Below, in pieces: positions 13,873 to 27,435 of a stretch of 64,000 nucleotides of DNA. The stretch comes from Nageia nagi (lineage: Eukaryota > Pinophyta). The stretch lies in the NCBI GenBank assembly GCA_050084985.1, contig JBITNC010000002.1, positions 17,980,001-18,044,000 on the forward strand. Direction: 5' to 3'. The notes beneath the pieces were generated by a model that did no database searches, was not told the DNA's origin, and worked only from the letters and a program-made list of their open reading frames with translations. The position numbers were made by a program, and so were the translations under genes. Each line of letters begins with the position of its first letter. The first letter of the stretch is position 1.

Positions 13873-15555
13873 GTGTTTTTTAACTCCAATCTATATGTGC
13901 TCAATCAAGGAAAAGACATGGTCTTGATTCTCCTTTATGTGGATGATCTTTTGATTACTGGGAACAATGATGAAATCATTCAAGAGTGCATATCCAAACT
14001 TAAGGCAACATTTGAAATGATTGATCTTGGTCTCTTACACTACTATCTTAGAAAGCAAGTGTATCAATACAAGGATTGTACTTACCTCAATCAATCTAAG
14101 TATATATCATACATCTTGTAGAAATTTAGAATGGAGGAGTGTAGATATGCTGCGATCCCAATCTTTCTTAGAATCACTATTTCTCTAAGCTTCAACACTC
14201 AATTAGCTAATGCTATAGCTTACTGGTAATTAATTGGTAGTCTTTTGTATTTGACTATATTTAAGCTAGATATTACCTTTATAGTGAATCTAATGGCATG
14301 ATTCATGCAGAAACCTTATGTTGAGCACCTCAATGCTATTAAGCAAATCTTGAGGTATGTTGTAGGGACTAAGGATCTTCCTCTCAAGTATTCCAAGTTA
14401 CCCTCATTTATTCTCTCTAGATTATCTGATTTTGATTATGGAGGAGATAGATATGATAGGAATTCAACCTTTGTGTATGTGTTTAGCATTGGTTCAAGTG
14501 CTATCTCTTTCCACCATAGAAGTTGAATATTGTGCCATGTTTATTGTAGCCCAAGAAGCCATTTGGCTAAGGCATCTTTTGAAAGAAATTAGGTATGAGC
14601 AAGGTGGCTCATCTTTGATCTCTTCAGACAATTAGTTGACTATTTCTTTGGCTAAGAATCCAATGCTCTATCAAAGAATAAAATATGTGGAAATCCATGC
14701 CCATTTTATCAAGGAGATTATTCTTGATAGCATCATACACTTGGAGTATTATCCATCCACCTTGAACTTCACTGATTTGTTCACCAAGCCCCTTATGGAA
14801 GCTCAATTTTGTAAGCTTAGAGATGTTATCGAGTTGGTGAAGTTGCCTTCAAGGGGGAGTGAAGTTTGAATTCTTGTGTTGAATTCATGTTTATGATGAC
14901 AACTTCACCCTTGGGAGGATTTTGTGCTGTATAGTGTTGATTTTGTTGTACAGCTTCATGGTAAGTTCGCTCTATGTGAGGAATTTGTTGTACAAATTGT
15001 CCAATCTAGCACTATTCATTTATCCATGTGTGATGAACTCTTATGTGTCTTTTGGCATTATTCAGTTATCCATATGTGAAGAACTCATATGTGCATACTT
15101 TTTTTTGGGTCAATCTAGCATTGTTCAATTATCCATGTGTGAGGAACTCTTATGTGTTTTTTGGCACTATTTAGTTATCCATATGTGAGAAAATCGTATG
15201 TTTTTTTCTCTACTTTGTAATGATAATAAACACATGTTTTATATACAATAGGTGACTATAAGTTTTTGGCATGGCATCTTCATGATGACTTATAGTGCAC
15301 CATTGATCAGTTCATGATGGCATTTGTGTGATTCATCTATTCTTATTTATATGAATATGATGCATCTAACTAATCTCGTTATTTGAGCTACTTATGACTT
15401 GTAGGTTCCTTTGAGATTGCAGGTTACTTACCTCAGGTATGCAGGCTCATGGAGACTCTTCATGACTTTCAGTTGGATGACTACTTCATGTACATTGAAA
15501 TCGGTTATGGTTAATGATTGTATTTGGCAAAGTAGTGAGTCTCAAACTAGATTTT
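13873..15555 (+). pseudogene. Family A copia relic, RT to 3' module (5'-truncated)
   Basis: Homologous to the elements at 26931-36236 and 46072-53330. It begins abruptly inside reverse transcriptase just before LYVLNQGKD. It keeps the catalytic YVDDLLITGNN and then RNase H segments (QKPYVEHLNAIKQILRYV, LSTIEVEYCAMFIVAQEAIW, KYVEIHAHFIKE) up to KLPSRGSEV and a stop at 14867-14869. About 30 bp encoding the SWxSKKQP segment are missing near 14505, leaving a frameshift, and several sense codons have become stops. The 3' module follows, with the conserved stem-loop near 14958-14985 and the segment shared with the complete element (ataggtgactataag and cttatagtgcaccattgatc). Similarity stops near 15555, before any polypurine tract or LTR. 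Confidence 0.85.
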
Positions 15556-18042
15556 GTATATATATTTTTATAAAATAGGGCATGGAAAAATAACTAAATG
15601 TGGGTTTCTTTCCCATGTAATGGTGATAATAGCCTTGATAGACATATATACAAAATATGGGAACATAAAAAGATAAGGTTTTTTTACAAGATGTGAGATG
15701 AATAAATAATTTGATGGAACTCAATGATTATAAGATATGTAGGGAATGTTTATAAAAAGGGAGGCATTAAATTATTTAAACAAATAGAATATTTTGGCAT
15801 TAGTTCAAACAATAGTACATTAGTTAGTATATTATTTTCCTATGTAATTACATAGGTCTAATTGCTATTAATCCATGAATGGTTATTATTGTATTACACC
15901 TATAATGGAACACTATACATTTATGGTTAACTTGTTTTCGTAGTGCCTAGAGAATTTATAAACCCTAACCCTTCATTTAATCAATATTATATTTCTTATA
16001 TCTAGAAAGGATTTACCTTAGAAATGCAATGAAGTGGAAGATTCAATAAGCTATCACCTTCCAAATTGTATATATTTTTGGAGAAAAAGTCAAAGTTTGT
16101 GTGGACATAAAAATCAATACCCCTCTAAATTCAATTTACAACATATGTGTATCCCTAAATAATGCAATGGTGTAATTAATTAGGGGAATTAACACATGCA
16201 TTATTTGGTCTATTATTTAGTTGACATAAAGTAGGAATATGAAAACAGATGATTAAGAATACATGTTCATTTCATTAATATGCATATTCAATTGATCAAG
16301 GAAAGGCATACATCAAGAACAAGAAATATCATATACACTAGTATGATGCCAACACCCTAGTAACAATATGCTATTAGCATTATGTTAATGATCAAATTAA
16401 AGATGCGACGAGAGATGAAATGTTAAGCGAATGAATGATTTACAAATATAATGAAATTATGATAATATTCACTTGTTACAGATAAGAAGACCTTGCAAAG
16501 GTTTTCTTTGTAAATGATGTTTGAGTCCTTGATTCTCTATCCGATATTCAGTTGATAGAAGCCTTGGGTCTTTTGTAATCTGCTTCTTATCTAGTCTCCT
16601 CCTGACGATAATCCCACCCTTCGTATTTGTATGTCTTTAATGCCTTTATATAGGGATGCTTCTATTATATGATTTGACCCCTTATATAATCCATAAGGTT
16701 AAATATATGGCCTACACCTCTTTTATACATTTTAAATCCCTTTTTAAATAATACATTATTAAAGGATTAAAATGATTTATTAAATACATAAAGGTTCATT
16801 TTGATGCATCTACAATATGTATGAGATATTAATGTATCATGTACTAATCCCTATAACATTATAGTAAGAGATATGCATCATATTCATTGAACAAATCCTT
16901 CACATTGGTGAGCATGGTCACTATACTACTTTTAAGTTGTAACATCTACAACACTCCATCACTTTCAATACCCTTGTGCAATGACATTAATCCTCTAGCA
17001 ACTCCATAGAGCTTCTACAAAATGTATCCACTCAGTTTGTGGAGTTTCCTAGTTCTATATATGGTTGATTTCATGACAAGCATATATGCTTATGCTACTT
17101 ATCACTAGCCAACTGCTAGTCATCATTATGGCTCAACTAAAGCCTCCTTTTTCCATGATGTTAAATGAGGTGTGTAGAATCCCATGAATTCCACATGGCA
17201 CCATGTACCATATATTATATAATTAATTCCTTAAGGTTTTCTTAGATACATTTTTATGAATGTTACCTATCTTCATAGTTAGACACTTTGTGATCCATAA
17301 ATGAATCTTTATGATTCATATAAGAGAGATGTAGAGATACTCTTGCAACTATCCAACTCTTCATGGCTTTGTTAAAATACTTGGGGTCTATCAAACTGAT
17401 GTATTTGATTGTTCCTTACAAAAACAATGCGGTTTTTATCTTTCATCCCACTAAAGAAGACCATAGAACTTCTTTTTGTGCATGGTCATGTTGGGTACCA
17501 TGGATGCCCTAGACCAACACCATTTTGTAAGTGAATAATACCCAAGCATGTGATTTTTGAAGCGTGAAGTTTATAATATTTATTTGGAGAAATATAAGGA
17601 GAATTACATTCCATATTTGGTATTTTATTTTTGAGTTATGTCATCTATCCATTCATTTTGCATGTTCATTTTGTATAAAAATATGTTCACCATGTTTTCC
17701 CATACAAAAGACAACAAGCTTATAAGGGCTATTTATTTCTCCTTACAACTTATTTTACTATGGGTAATTCATAGTTGGAAAGGATTTGTCTCCACATTTC
17801 CAATTGTATATCATATCCCATAGTCTATGTGAGATCTTCCACCCTTTTTCCATTGTTTTTTTCCTAGAGTACACAATCAACTTATTCCATGCATTTTTCA
17901 TGTTGAAAGACCTTCATGTCGCCAATAATTTCTAGAGATTTATCCATCCCCTTGAGATGATTCTTGATTAATTTTAAATTATACTTTTTCCTCTTTCTAA
18001 CAATATATAACTCTTGTCATATCCTTTAATAAATGCCAAAAT
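15556..18042. other. Intergenic AT-rich DNA
   Basis: No gene, RNA gene or element core is recognised on either strand. It separates the truncated family A relic from the solo LTR and may be decayed repeat DNA. Confidence 0.4.
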
Positions 18043-18539
18043 TGATGGAATTAATACTAAAAAACATGATTCTTATATGCCCAAGACTATATGAAAGCTC
18101 TCTCAAACATCAATACTCAAAGCATAAACAATATCACAAATTGACACCAATGTAAAGTTGTTCCTCCAATCATGGGAGTACATCCATTAACTAAGATCTT
18201 TCTCATTCACAAAGATAACTCTCTTAAAAGACCTCTTTCTTCCTATATTAACACTAATCCTAGAGAATACCATTTCTTCAACTTTTGGTGTGTAATCTTA
18301 AGGAGATTGCCTTCTATTTATAGGCAAAAATCCTCCCTTGGTCACTCTTTTAACCATTATCTAAAGACATGACATGCTTCACCCTTTTACCCAAGTGGCA
18401 TGCTCATTAGGAGTGTAGGACAAGTTACATTATCATATTCACTTAAATACTTAAGGTATCTAGGGATAAATTTAAGTATTTCTGAGTTTACAAGAAGAAC
18501 CTTACAAAATATTACAATAATACATTATACATTCCAATA
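18043..18539 (-). mobile_element. Solo LTR, family A related, with 5-bp target duplication
   Basis: A 497-bp LTR on the minus strand. On the plus strand it starts tgatggaatt, like the 494-bp LTRs of the complete element, shares tgacaccaat, ttcctcc and gggagtacatcca in the same order, and ends ttccaata where CA is expected (one terminal base changed). The other half (cacttaaatacttaagg, attacattatcat) resembles the LTR at 46072-46574. It holds a TATA box (TATAAATA, 18322-18315 on the minus strand). The flanks are aaaat on both sides (18038-18042 and 18540-18544), and no element interior is attached, so it is the product of LTR-LTR recombination. Confidence 0.85.
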
Positions 18540-19690
18540 AAAATTACACAATATTCTTTTCAACCTTGTACTCAACTTGTCAATTGTTAAATTTGTAGCA
18601 ACTAAGTTTTCTTGTGGCCAAATTTTCAAAATATCCTTTTCTATAATTTTTATGATTACTTCATCATTAAAAATATTATTTTTCCATCTTTACAAACATA
18701 TATTACATGAACCATTTTTCTCCAAAAGAATCAAATTTGCAACACTCTAATGGTTACCTTATCATTGACGAACAACTCTAGTTTGGTAACCATAAATCTT
18801 CTTGGTGACCTTCACTTCATACTTGATTCACCATAGTTCTACTCATCCATTTTATTGATATGATACATCATTGGAAAGATCACCATATTTACATCTCCTT
18901 GGTCATCATAATTATGTTAGTTTTAGAAACTCAACTTCAAATGCAAATTATTAGAGATTTATAGCTTCATTTTAGATGTGTGAGTACTCATTGAAAAGGT
19001 CTCTTTGAGATATATCCAACCATATTAAAATCATCATATTTTATATTGATTCATATTATTAATCATTCTAATTTTCATAACATTAAATTCTTACACTACA
19101 TATTGGCAAAGGAGTTCACCAGAATATTGAAACATCATCAGACATCAACACATGTTCAAGATATTCTTCACATAAATAGTGCTTTTTCAACTCTTTAAAT
19201 CCTTCATTTTGGTATAAATAATTCTATAATATCCTTAAATTTTATCCAACTTGATGAATTCACCTTTTCTTGTAGTCTTATTCAGAATTGTGTTAGCTTA
19301 GCATATTTGGAAGATGGTATTGGCATCCATAAAAAATTAGAGAGAAGTGGTTATGTCAAATATTTTTGTGTTGAAATACTAAGTCCACTTGATATCATCA
19401 TGTCAAAATGCTAAGTTTGTAACAAAAAATTATATTGTTCTTGTGCTCTTAATATTCCCATCCTTGATTGCCATTAAAATTTTTATGAAGTTCCTTTTTT
19501 ATTTTTTTAGAGTAGTTTTAAACCATCCTTTTAGGTTCTATTAATGTGGTATAAGATTATTGCATAAAATCAATGTAAATAATCCACCTTAAAAGGCCTT
19601 TTTATTGTAGTGAAGGGAGATGCATGATGGCATTTGTGGAGGATATTCCTTTGGGAACTTGACAACAAAAATGATATTGGATGTAGGTTA
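18540..19690. other. Intergenic AT-rich DNA
   Basis: I see no gene or recognisable repeat core here. It may include the decayed 5' part of the gypsy relic that follows. Confidence 0.35.
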
Positions 19691-19726
19691 TTACTAGTCT
19701 ACTCTTTTTAAATATTATTTCAGCTA

Positions 19727-20500
19727 TTGTATTTGAATCATAGGAAAACGTCAACACCATTATATTTTATGCTTCCTTTAAGACCATTTGAGAAATGGGA
19801 AATTGACATTATAGGACCACTTCCTCCTAAACCAAGGTGGAATAGATATATTCATATGACTATATACTATCTAACTAAGTGGGTAGAAGAAAGACCATTG
19901 AAGGAGGAATAAATAGAGGAAAAAATAAGATTTTTGTATGAATGCATTATGACAAGATTTTAATGTCCATGGGATATTTTGATAGATCAAGGTACTCATT
20001 TTATCAATGAGGTTATGGAAACTTTGACAAGTCAATGAGTATATAGGGAAATAATGAAAATATCTATAGTATATTATCCCTTATATTTAGTGTATGAAAT
20101 TGGTTTTATTCTAATGATTGAGTTTAATATTCCAATATTGAAAAATATGTTAATAAGAAAAGATTGAGGATATATCAATGATATATTGTTACAACATTAG
20201 GAACTAGAAGTGATGTCCTAAACAATTAATGAGACTATTAGAAAGAACAAGGTTAAAGAGAAGGAGTAATTGGATAAGAAGTTGAAATGGTTTCCATTCA
20301 AGGTTAATGACTTAGTCAAGGTATACGATTCTAGGACTCATAAGAGGAAATGTAATAAGTTGTTACAAATGTAGAGTGGACCATATCAAATAGAAGAAGT
20401 ACATAATAATAGAACATATAAATTTGAAAAATTAGTTGTTGTTGTGGTATCCAAGTGGATCAACCATGATAACTTGAATATTTTTAAGGATTCTAATTGA
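19727..20500 (+). pseudogene. Ty3/gypsy integrase relic
   Basis: The frame at 19727-19911 reads RPFEKWEIDIIGPLPPKPRW, YIHMTIYYLTKWVEERPLKE, the typical start of a gypsy integrase core, with the first catalytic Asp in IDIIGP. Further on, ILIDQGTHFIN carries the second Asp. KRKCNKLLQ and SGPYQIEEVHNNRTYKFEKL resemble the C-terminal GPY/F module at about 20340-20430. Several stops interrupt it. No reverse transcriptase or gag was found upstream. Confidence 0.75.
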
Positions 20501-20547
20501 AGGAGATACTCCAAGGATGAAGTAGAAATTAGAATGGGGATAAAATG

Positions 20548-21560
20548 TCATCATTAAATATTTCTTATACAAATATATCATATTATACTATATTTAAGTA
20601 ACTAATGTGTAACAAGAAAATGATGTCCACTAATAAGTTACAATATACTTCACCATAAAGGAATAATAATGTAGTCGAAATGTGTAGATAATGATGTAGC
20701 AATGATTAGTATATAATGCATAGTGAAATATATACTATAGGAGGGTTTAAGTTGGTAGAGTTCAGTAAAAGTAAATATGGAGTGATAAATAGTGAACAAT
20801 GAATAGTGTATAGTAAATAGTAAAAGTAAGTCATGGTAAGTGGATGAAATACCCATAGGTGATATCTAGAAAATGTATTCTAAAATTATTCAAGGTGTTA
20901 TATGGCATAAGGAGATTTAATTAGAAAAAGTGGGATTTCTAAAAAAATGATGATGTGGAAAGTAGGTATTGACTTTTCAAATGGGGTTTCTAGAAAGAGT
21001 GACATGGCAAAAGATCCATGTGGCATATCATTAATGTTTTTAAAATTAGCTTGGATATTTCTAAAGTTAGGGAAATAAAGTATTTAAAAACTCAATATAT
21101 TATAAAGTGGTAGAAAAATCTAAATACCTACTTAAGCCTATAAATAGAGGTGTGCCATAGGCATAAAAAATAAGTTGAAAAGAAGTTTGTAAGTTCATAT
21201 TATAGTGTGAGGTGCTCAAATAAGAAATAATCACTTAATTACTTTTGTCATATATGAGTCTCATAAGTGTATAAAAGTATTGTATTGTGTCCACGCTCTC
21301 TTATTCTTGTGTAGATAAAGTTATGGTTGTGTTGTAAGAAGGCTCTCTATTGGTATGGTTCTAATAATGGTTTTGCTAAAGTGGTTATGCTCCTCTCAAA
21401 ATAACCAATTCCATTTCCATAATAGTGGTTAGAGTTTCTTAACTTTTATTATTATTCTTTTTGTAATAAGATCTTTACTTGCATTGAGAGTATTCTTGCA
21501 TCTTGTTTGTCAAGTATAAAATTATTGTGTTAAATGTATTATTTAATATCTAATAGCATT
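20548..21560 (+). repeat. Possible LTR of the gypsy relic
   Basis: The end of the gypsy integrase is followed by a purine-rich stretch (aattagaatggggataaaa) and then TGTCATCATTAAATATT, as a polypurine tract followed by an LTR would be. Further in lies TATAAATAGAGG at 21139, then a leader-like stretch. I could not find a second copy in the window, and the right end is a guess. Confidence 0.35.
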
Positions 21561-24265
21561 AATAAAATGATGTATTGAGATGAAATATCATCATAAGAGG
21601 AAAACTCAATATTGTAATTTCGTATATGATAAAATAATTATATTGGTTATTTCAATTTCTTATAAGCATGATTTAAGAGGAAACAAAAAAGAAGCTAATG
21701 AGATCAACTGAATGATAAATAAATGGTTGTTAGCAAATCAATATGTGATAGGAGGAATAAAGATCTCATTTGAACAACATATTGATAAAGATAATGTGAA
21801 TATGGAAGGAGAAAAGGAAGGTAAGGATGGGAAATAGATGAAGGTAAAAGGAGTTAACAATATGGAATGATATGAACTTATACTAGACATACCTTATGTG
21901 AAATAAGTTGATATACATGTGAATGAAGCTATGAACTAAGGTATAAAAAAATGCATTTCTAGAAATACTTATTGAATAGAATGTGGATTGGGAAGTGTAA
22001 GATCAAATTGAAGGTGTTATATGTGTTAAGTAACTAGGAGGATATGAGAACAAGACTACAATTGTAGAAGTGTTAACAATCATGTTAGTAATAATTAAGA
22101 AGGGTTTTGTAAGAATAAAAATAGGTGGGATAGTCATGATAGAGTTATGACCTACATCCATATTATTCCATGTTAGGCTTTTTAATAAATGTGGCAAACT
22201 CTTTGAGGGTATTCTTTTATTTATTCCATATTAGGCCTTTAGGTAGATCAATTATCATGTCTACTGATTTTCTCAAACTTTTGGGTTTAAAAGGAAATGA
22301 AATATTATAGGTGAATGAATTTACATTCATGTATCTCTTATTAAGTATCTAAGAATGGAAGGGTACTCTTCATGTTCAAATCAAAATTTACCATTATCAG
22401 TTTTAATCCTAAGATTTTTATAATAAAATGGACTCATATTTTTCCTAAGATTATCATCAACATGCAATTGTTATTTGTATTTGTAGAAACATATACATCA
22501 TCATTAATGGTATCTATAAAAAATAGTTGTCAAATTTTTTATACATACCAAATATACCCTTTATCCTTTAACATTTGGTACTAGAAATGATATATCTAAA
22601 GAATTTGTTTGATATTGAAACATGATTTCTTCATAATCACAATGATAAACTACATTTTAAAAAATCAAACAAATATAGTTATTACGTTGAGAGGTGTTTC
22701 TACAATGGCAGCCAAGGTGCAGGAGAGCCAAAATGTAGCATCGTTTGTTTGATCATAAATATTTGATCGACTATTTTGATTTTATTAAAACTTTAATACA
22801 AAGTCGACTATATTAATTTTAATAAATATTTTTTATATATAAATGAACTATTTAATTAATTTCAAATCATAAATAAAACTAATTAGAATTCAGTTGTGCA
22901 ACAATTTGCTATATCCAACAACAGCAACAACAAAAACAATTTGTTATATCCAAGATAGGTATCTAGGAAATGATATCTCTCAGCATTTTTTGATATATAA
23001 AGGATTATATCAAAACTAGTGATAGTAGCATATAAACCTTTGCATTTTATTATTATTCTCCACTCTATGATCCAAATTATTGCTCCTCCATGATGACCTT
23101 CCATCATATTGACTCCTTGAAGATAAGAATAAAGAAAAATAAATATCTAGAGCCCCTTTTAGGTGGCTCTGAGATTTATTAATCTAAATCTCCTCAATGT
23201 AACACAAAATCCCTTCAATCTATAAATTTAGGTGGTATAACCAATCATGATAATGATAAGTCTTAAGTAGACACTCCGTGGAGACTCTTAATATTTATTT
23301 TTCTTGATGCTTGTCCATGAGTCAACATGGTGGAAGCCATCATGCATTGGAGAATAATAACAAAACAACAAGGTTCATATGTTATTGGCAAGTTCATTAT
23401 TTTGATTACGAATACATCTTTCAATATCAAAAAATATCCATTGAATTTCTCTTCCTAGTAGGGGAAGTGAAAGAATGAAGGCTATATTTAATATGCATAA
23501 AGAACCTTTATTTGGCCACCTTCTTATGTTTTTTTTAGCCTTTCAAAAAGCTCAATTGATTCCATCTCTTCGTAAACATTTTAAAGAAAATTAAATTCCA
23601 TAACTTTTAAAATTCATAAAAAAAATTGATAGTCCCTTTGTAGTGAGAGTGCAACTATTCTTTCATACAATTTATATCAAAGATAAATATATAATAATTA
23701 TAATTGTTCTTATAAAATATATTTCTTTAACAAAAACTTTCAAATATAATTTCAACTAGTAAATACCCTTTCAAAATCATCTGAATTAGATCCTTGATAA
23801 ATTGTACCAGTGGAAGATTTTTAAAAACTATAGAATCCACTGAAATGAGTCCTTGTTAATTTAAAAAAAATCCATATTTGATGTTTGAGGGAGGTTTCTC
23901 CGGCCGGGAGGGACTCAATTATTTCCTTACTCACAAGAATTTTATTTCATATAAGCTTTTACATGGCATTTCTTAATTATATCACTTGCAGGCTGAGCCC
24001 AAGCAAGAAACCCATCACCTCACAGTCTCTACAGAGCATTACAAGCCTCAAATGCCATGCTTAAGAATCTTCTCACCCCAAACAGAAGCTTCATTACAAC
24101 AATAAACAGCAGGAAAACAACCTGCAGTCCAAATATAGTGAAGAGCAGCCCCCAACAGAGCAGCACCCTTCAAAAAGTTCTATTCAATCCCAAACTGCTT
24201 TTACAACTATATAAACAATCCCAAGTTCAAAACACACAGAATGCACCCTCATCTTACAATACTAT
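21561..24265. other. Intergenic DNA and 3' flank of the AWPM-19-like gene
   Basis: No gene is supported. Stop-rich frames at about 21600-22600 could be decayed retroelement sequence, but I found no motif. An AATAAA on the minus strand at 23946-23941 lies about 320 bp beyond the stop codon of the AWPM-19-like gene and could be its poly(A) signal. Confidence 0.4.
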
Positions 24266-25015
24266 TCATTTGGTAGTCAGGCTGAAGTGAAGTATAGCAA
24301 CATAGACGAACTGAGTGACGGACAGAATAATTGTGAAAGACTCCAATGTTTTCTGGGCATCATCAAAAACAGAATATCATAAACAGCACCTAAAATCTCA
24401 AATATGGACATTGATTTGATTGAAAATGCAACAAAATTCTTACCAGACGCGAGTTTCTGCCCTCGAAATGGATTTCCTTCCAAGCCAACCTACAAATTAT
24501 CCACACTCAACACTAGCATTCAAAATGAAGAGCTAATACAGAATAATCAGGAGCTTATAATTTCGTTGTTGCTTACCCCATGGCTAGAAGAGTGAGAGCC
24601 CATGCCGTGGTGGCAGTGGATGCAGCAGAGGCCAAGCTCTCCTTTGTCCAATTCCCGAAGATATGAAATCCTGAAATGCAACATGATGCTCCCACCACTC
24701 CTGCTATCAATGAAAATATCACGAAAAACCCTGTGGCTGGATTTCCCATTGGAAAATAGACTGGCCACATTGGGTTGGGCAGCGGAATCCCCATTCCTGC
24801 TCATGATCGCATTTAACAGACAAAAACTATTTAATTCACTATGTGATCATTCAATGAATTTCAAAAGGTAATTATCATTTATCAATACCTGTAATGATTT
24901 CATGCTCCATGGCTCTGTCGATGGACCACCCGGCAATTCCACATACAATCATATACATACAAAAATTCAACACCATAACAGGCATTGCAATGGTCTTGGC
25001 TCCTTGCCCAACCAT
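24266..25015 (-). CDS. PM19L: AWPM-19-like (PM19L) plasma-membrane protein, four exons
   Basis: Minus-strand exons are 25015-24889, 24796-24577, 24489-24444 and 24352-24266, all with GT-AG borders, giving 159 residues. The start MVGQGAKTIAMPVMVLNFCM opens a first membrane segment. The conserved core GFFVIFSLIAGVVGA is the second, followed by NWTKESLASAASTATTAWAL with the third, then LAMGLAWKEIHF. The last exon, KTLESFTIILSVTQFVYVAI, forms the fourth segment and the protein ends about ten residues later. Length, four helices and core motifs match the AWPM-19/PM19 family, small plasma-membrane proteins that in other plants accumulate in seeds and in response to abscisic acid and stress. Exon lengths add up to an exact open frame, so it looks intact. 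A TATA-like CTATAA lies at 25137-25132. Confidence 0.92.
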
Positions 25016-25131
25016 TTTTTAAGAAACCAAGGTCAACCCAGATGAAGAATATACAGTATTCTTTATCAGTGCACTAGCAGAGCAGAGGAAATGATCACAG
25101 TGGCAATTAAGGACGCATAGGCTAGCTCCTC

Positions 25132-25137
25132 TTATAG
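25132..25137 (-). promoter_or_regulatory. Candidate TATA box of the AWPM-19-like gene
   Basis: TCTATAAGAGGAG on the minus strand, about 120 bp upstream of the ATG. That would give a leader of roughly 85-95 nt. No perfect ACGTG-type abscisic acid element was seen close to it. Confidence 0.4.
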
Positions 25138-26930
25138 ATATGCTCTGGGACAGAAGCAGCATGCAGATACTATGTCTCAAGTATTTTGCTCTTTCCCTTT
25201 TCTTGAGCATAAAGCAATGATATGGCTCTATCTGTGCTCTTTGTGAATTAAATATTACTTGTGCCAGTGCATTATTCACCAGGCTTTTTTCTTTAGAATC
25301 TTACAGCTAGCCAGCCATGAAGCTTCTTTGGAATCTTTTAGGCAGGCTGTAATGTGTAGAACAAGGACCAAACCATGTTGTGATTCCGATGGTGTGCCAT
25401 TCCTTTCCTTTACTGTTAGGATAAATCTAGGTATATGCTTTGCTTGAGAACTGGACTGTAATCCTTGTGATCATCCACTCTTTGAAAGATGAGAGTGACC
25501 TCTATAACTAGAGGAATGTTTCTATGAAGGAAAGGGAAGGATCAAATATTGGATGGAAGTTTTAAATCAAATCTTTTGAAAGATTACGATAAAAAAATCT
25601 GTGATTTTTCATAAATTATAACCATTTTTGTTATAAAGTATTTTCTTAAATATTGTTTACATTATTTTATTGCTTTATTAGATAAAGTTGACTCATTCAA
25701 ATTTTAAATCATTTTTTAAGTATAAATAACAAGTATCATTTCAAAGTATCAATCGTTTTTTTTTTTTTAATGATGAAATTACAAGCTCTCTTGATGCGTA
25801 AGCTCTCCATGATTGTTGATGTGAAGTCAATTCATTGAAGAAGATATTGATACAACCTTAAGTCAAGTTGAAAGTCATTTCATACCAAAATGGATAATTT
25901 CAAGCCATATCAAAGCAACCAAACCCTAGAGCCAAGGTTTGAAGATCATCTGACAACCTCTACAAATTTTGAAACATAAAAATTCTTCAAGAAAAAGACC
26001 ACTATCGATATTGCAATTAGCTACAAGATTGCCAACAATCTAATTTCTTAGGGTTTTCCAACATTTGCATAGTTATAATAGATTCCTACCTCAATTTTGA
26101 ATCTTGCTCCATTTTTGGTTTATTTATTTTAGGTATTGAATGCATGTTTTGAGTTTTTTTGTTTTAGTCACTATGATAAGAGGGGAAGCTTGATCATAAT
26201 TGAGATTTATCCTAACCCCTTGAAATATTTGGGACAAGCATGAAAATCCCTCTAAACTCTAGTTTGCAAGAATCATTTCGGAAAATATGTGAAGCTTCTA
26301 CAAGGAATTAGATCCTCCAAGTCAATGCATGTGTATTATTTCTCATATTGATGTACATTAGATTTAGGAGTAGTGCTCTTTTGTTTCAATTTTATCAAAA
26401 ATCTCGTGTGTCATAAAATAAAATGCGTGTCAATATTTTTCCATTTTATTAACATATTGTTATATCTATTTTTCATTCATATGAAAAATATAAATTTATA
26501 GATTTAATAATAGGAATTGTACATATTTTATCTATATTTCTTATGAACATATATTTTATTAAACTTGAAAATCTAGGCCTTTTTTATCGCATGATTGTAT
26601 CAAATCATAAAGTCATAATGGTTAGTATAGACCACACACACACACACACCTCATACCTTATCCATTTGATAAAAGTTTGTCTACTCCTTATTCAAAGCAA
26701 ATCTCTAAGATGTTACATATTATGAAATTATAAACTAGCAAAGTTAAATAATCATAAGCTTCCATAATTACCTAACAAACTTGTCTAACCCATGAAAGAG
26801 GATGGATAAAATAATTTGATAAATGGCTTGATTTTTGGGGCATACATAATAATATAACCTTTTTTTATAATGATAAATTATAATTACAAATTGTAAATAA
26901 AGTAATTAAATTTTTTTGAGTGGTGATACT
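25138..26930. other. Intergenic DNA between the AWPM-19-like gene and the copia element
   Basis: No gene is recognised. A short (CA)n run sits at about 26633-26650. The sequence is AT-rich and ends at the left LTR of the complete copia element. Confidence 0.4.
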
Positions 26931-27424
26931 TGATGGAATTAGCCTAGATCTAATTCCCAAGGTCCAAGACTAGGAAGCTAAATCATTCATCATCTACAAT
27001 TCTAAGAACATCATTCACACAATATGACACCAATATAATGTGGTTCCTCCCTCCTTGGGAGTACATCCACAACTAGTTCTCTATTCTCAATCTATGCCTC
27101 TCTTACAACTATTCTCTTGCTCTCTCCTACACAACCAAGTAGAGTAATCTTACTCCAAAACTTAGATATGTTTACAAGAGGAGAGGCCCTCTATTTATAG
27201 CTTGAGAGCACCTCCTTAACCTCACTTTAACCCAAGGGTTAGGTTAGGGTTACAATAAATGTGTGACCTAACTTTAACCTACCAACTAACCCCATGGTTA
27301 GGTCAAAGTCCACACATAATAAAGAATTCAATTAATCCCTTAAGGTATCTACATATCCTTTAAGTGATTAATTGAACTTACAAAGAGTTTAGATATTCAC
27401 AATATTTCATTACAAATTCTAACA
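26931..27424 (-). repeat. 3' LTR of the complete copia element
   Basis: 494 bp, TG...CA ends (TGTTAGAATT to AATTCCATCA on the minus strand). TATAAATA at 27199-27192 on the minus strand is the expected core promoter. It differs from the other LTR at three sites (near 27228, 27236 and 27394). Confidence 0.95.
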
Positions 27425-27435
27425 CTCCCCCTTAA
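27423..27435 (-). other. Polypurine tract of the complete element
   Basis: TTAAGGGGGAG directly before the TGTTAG of the 3' LTR, the usual site where plus-strand DNA synthesis is primed. The same word AAGGGGGAGTG recurs at 28532-28522 at the very end of pol. Confidence 0.9.

Noticed and set aside
27236-27252. Telomere-like ggttaggttagggtta in the LTRs
   Set aside because: Only two or three imperfect units, present equally in both LTRs, so it is an internal LTR word and not an interstitial telomere.
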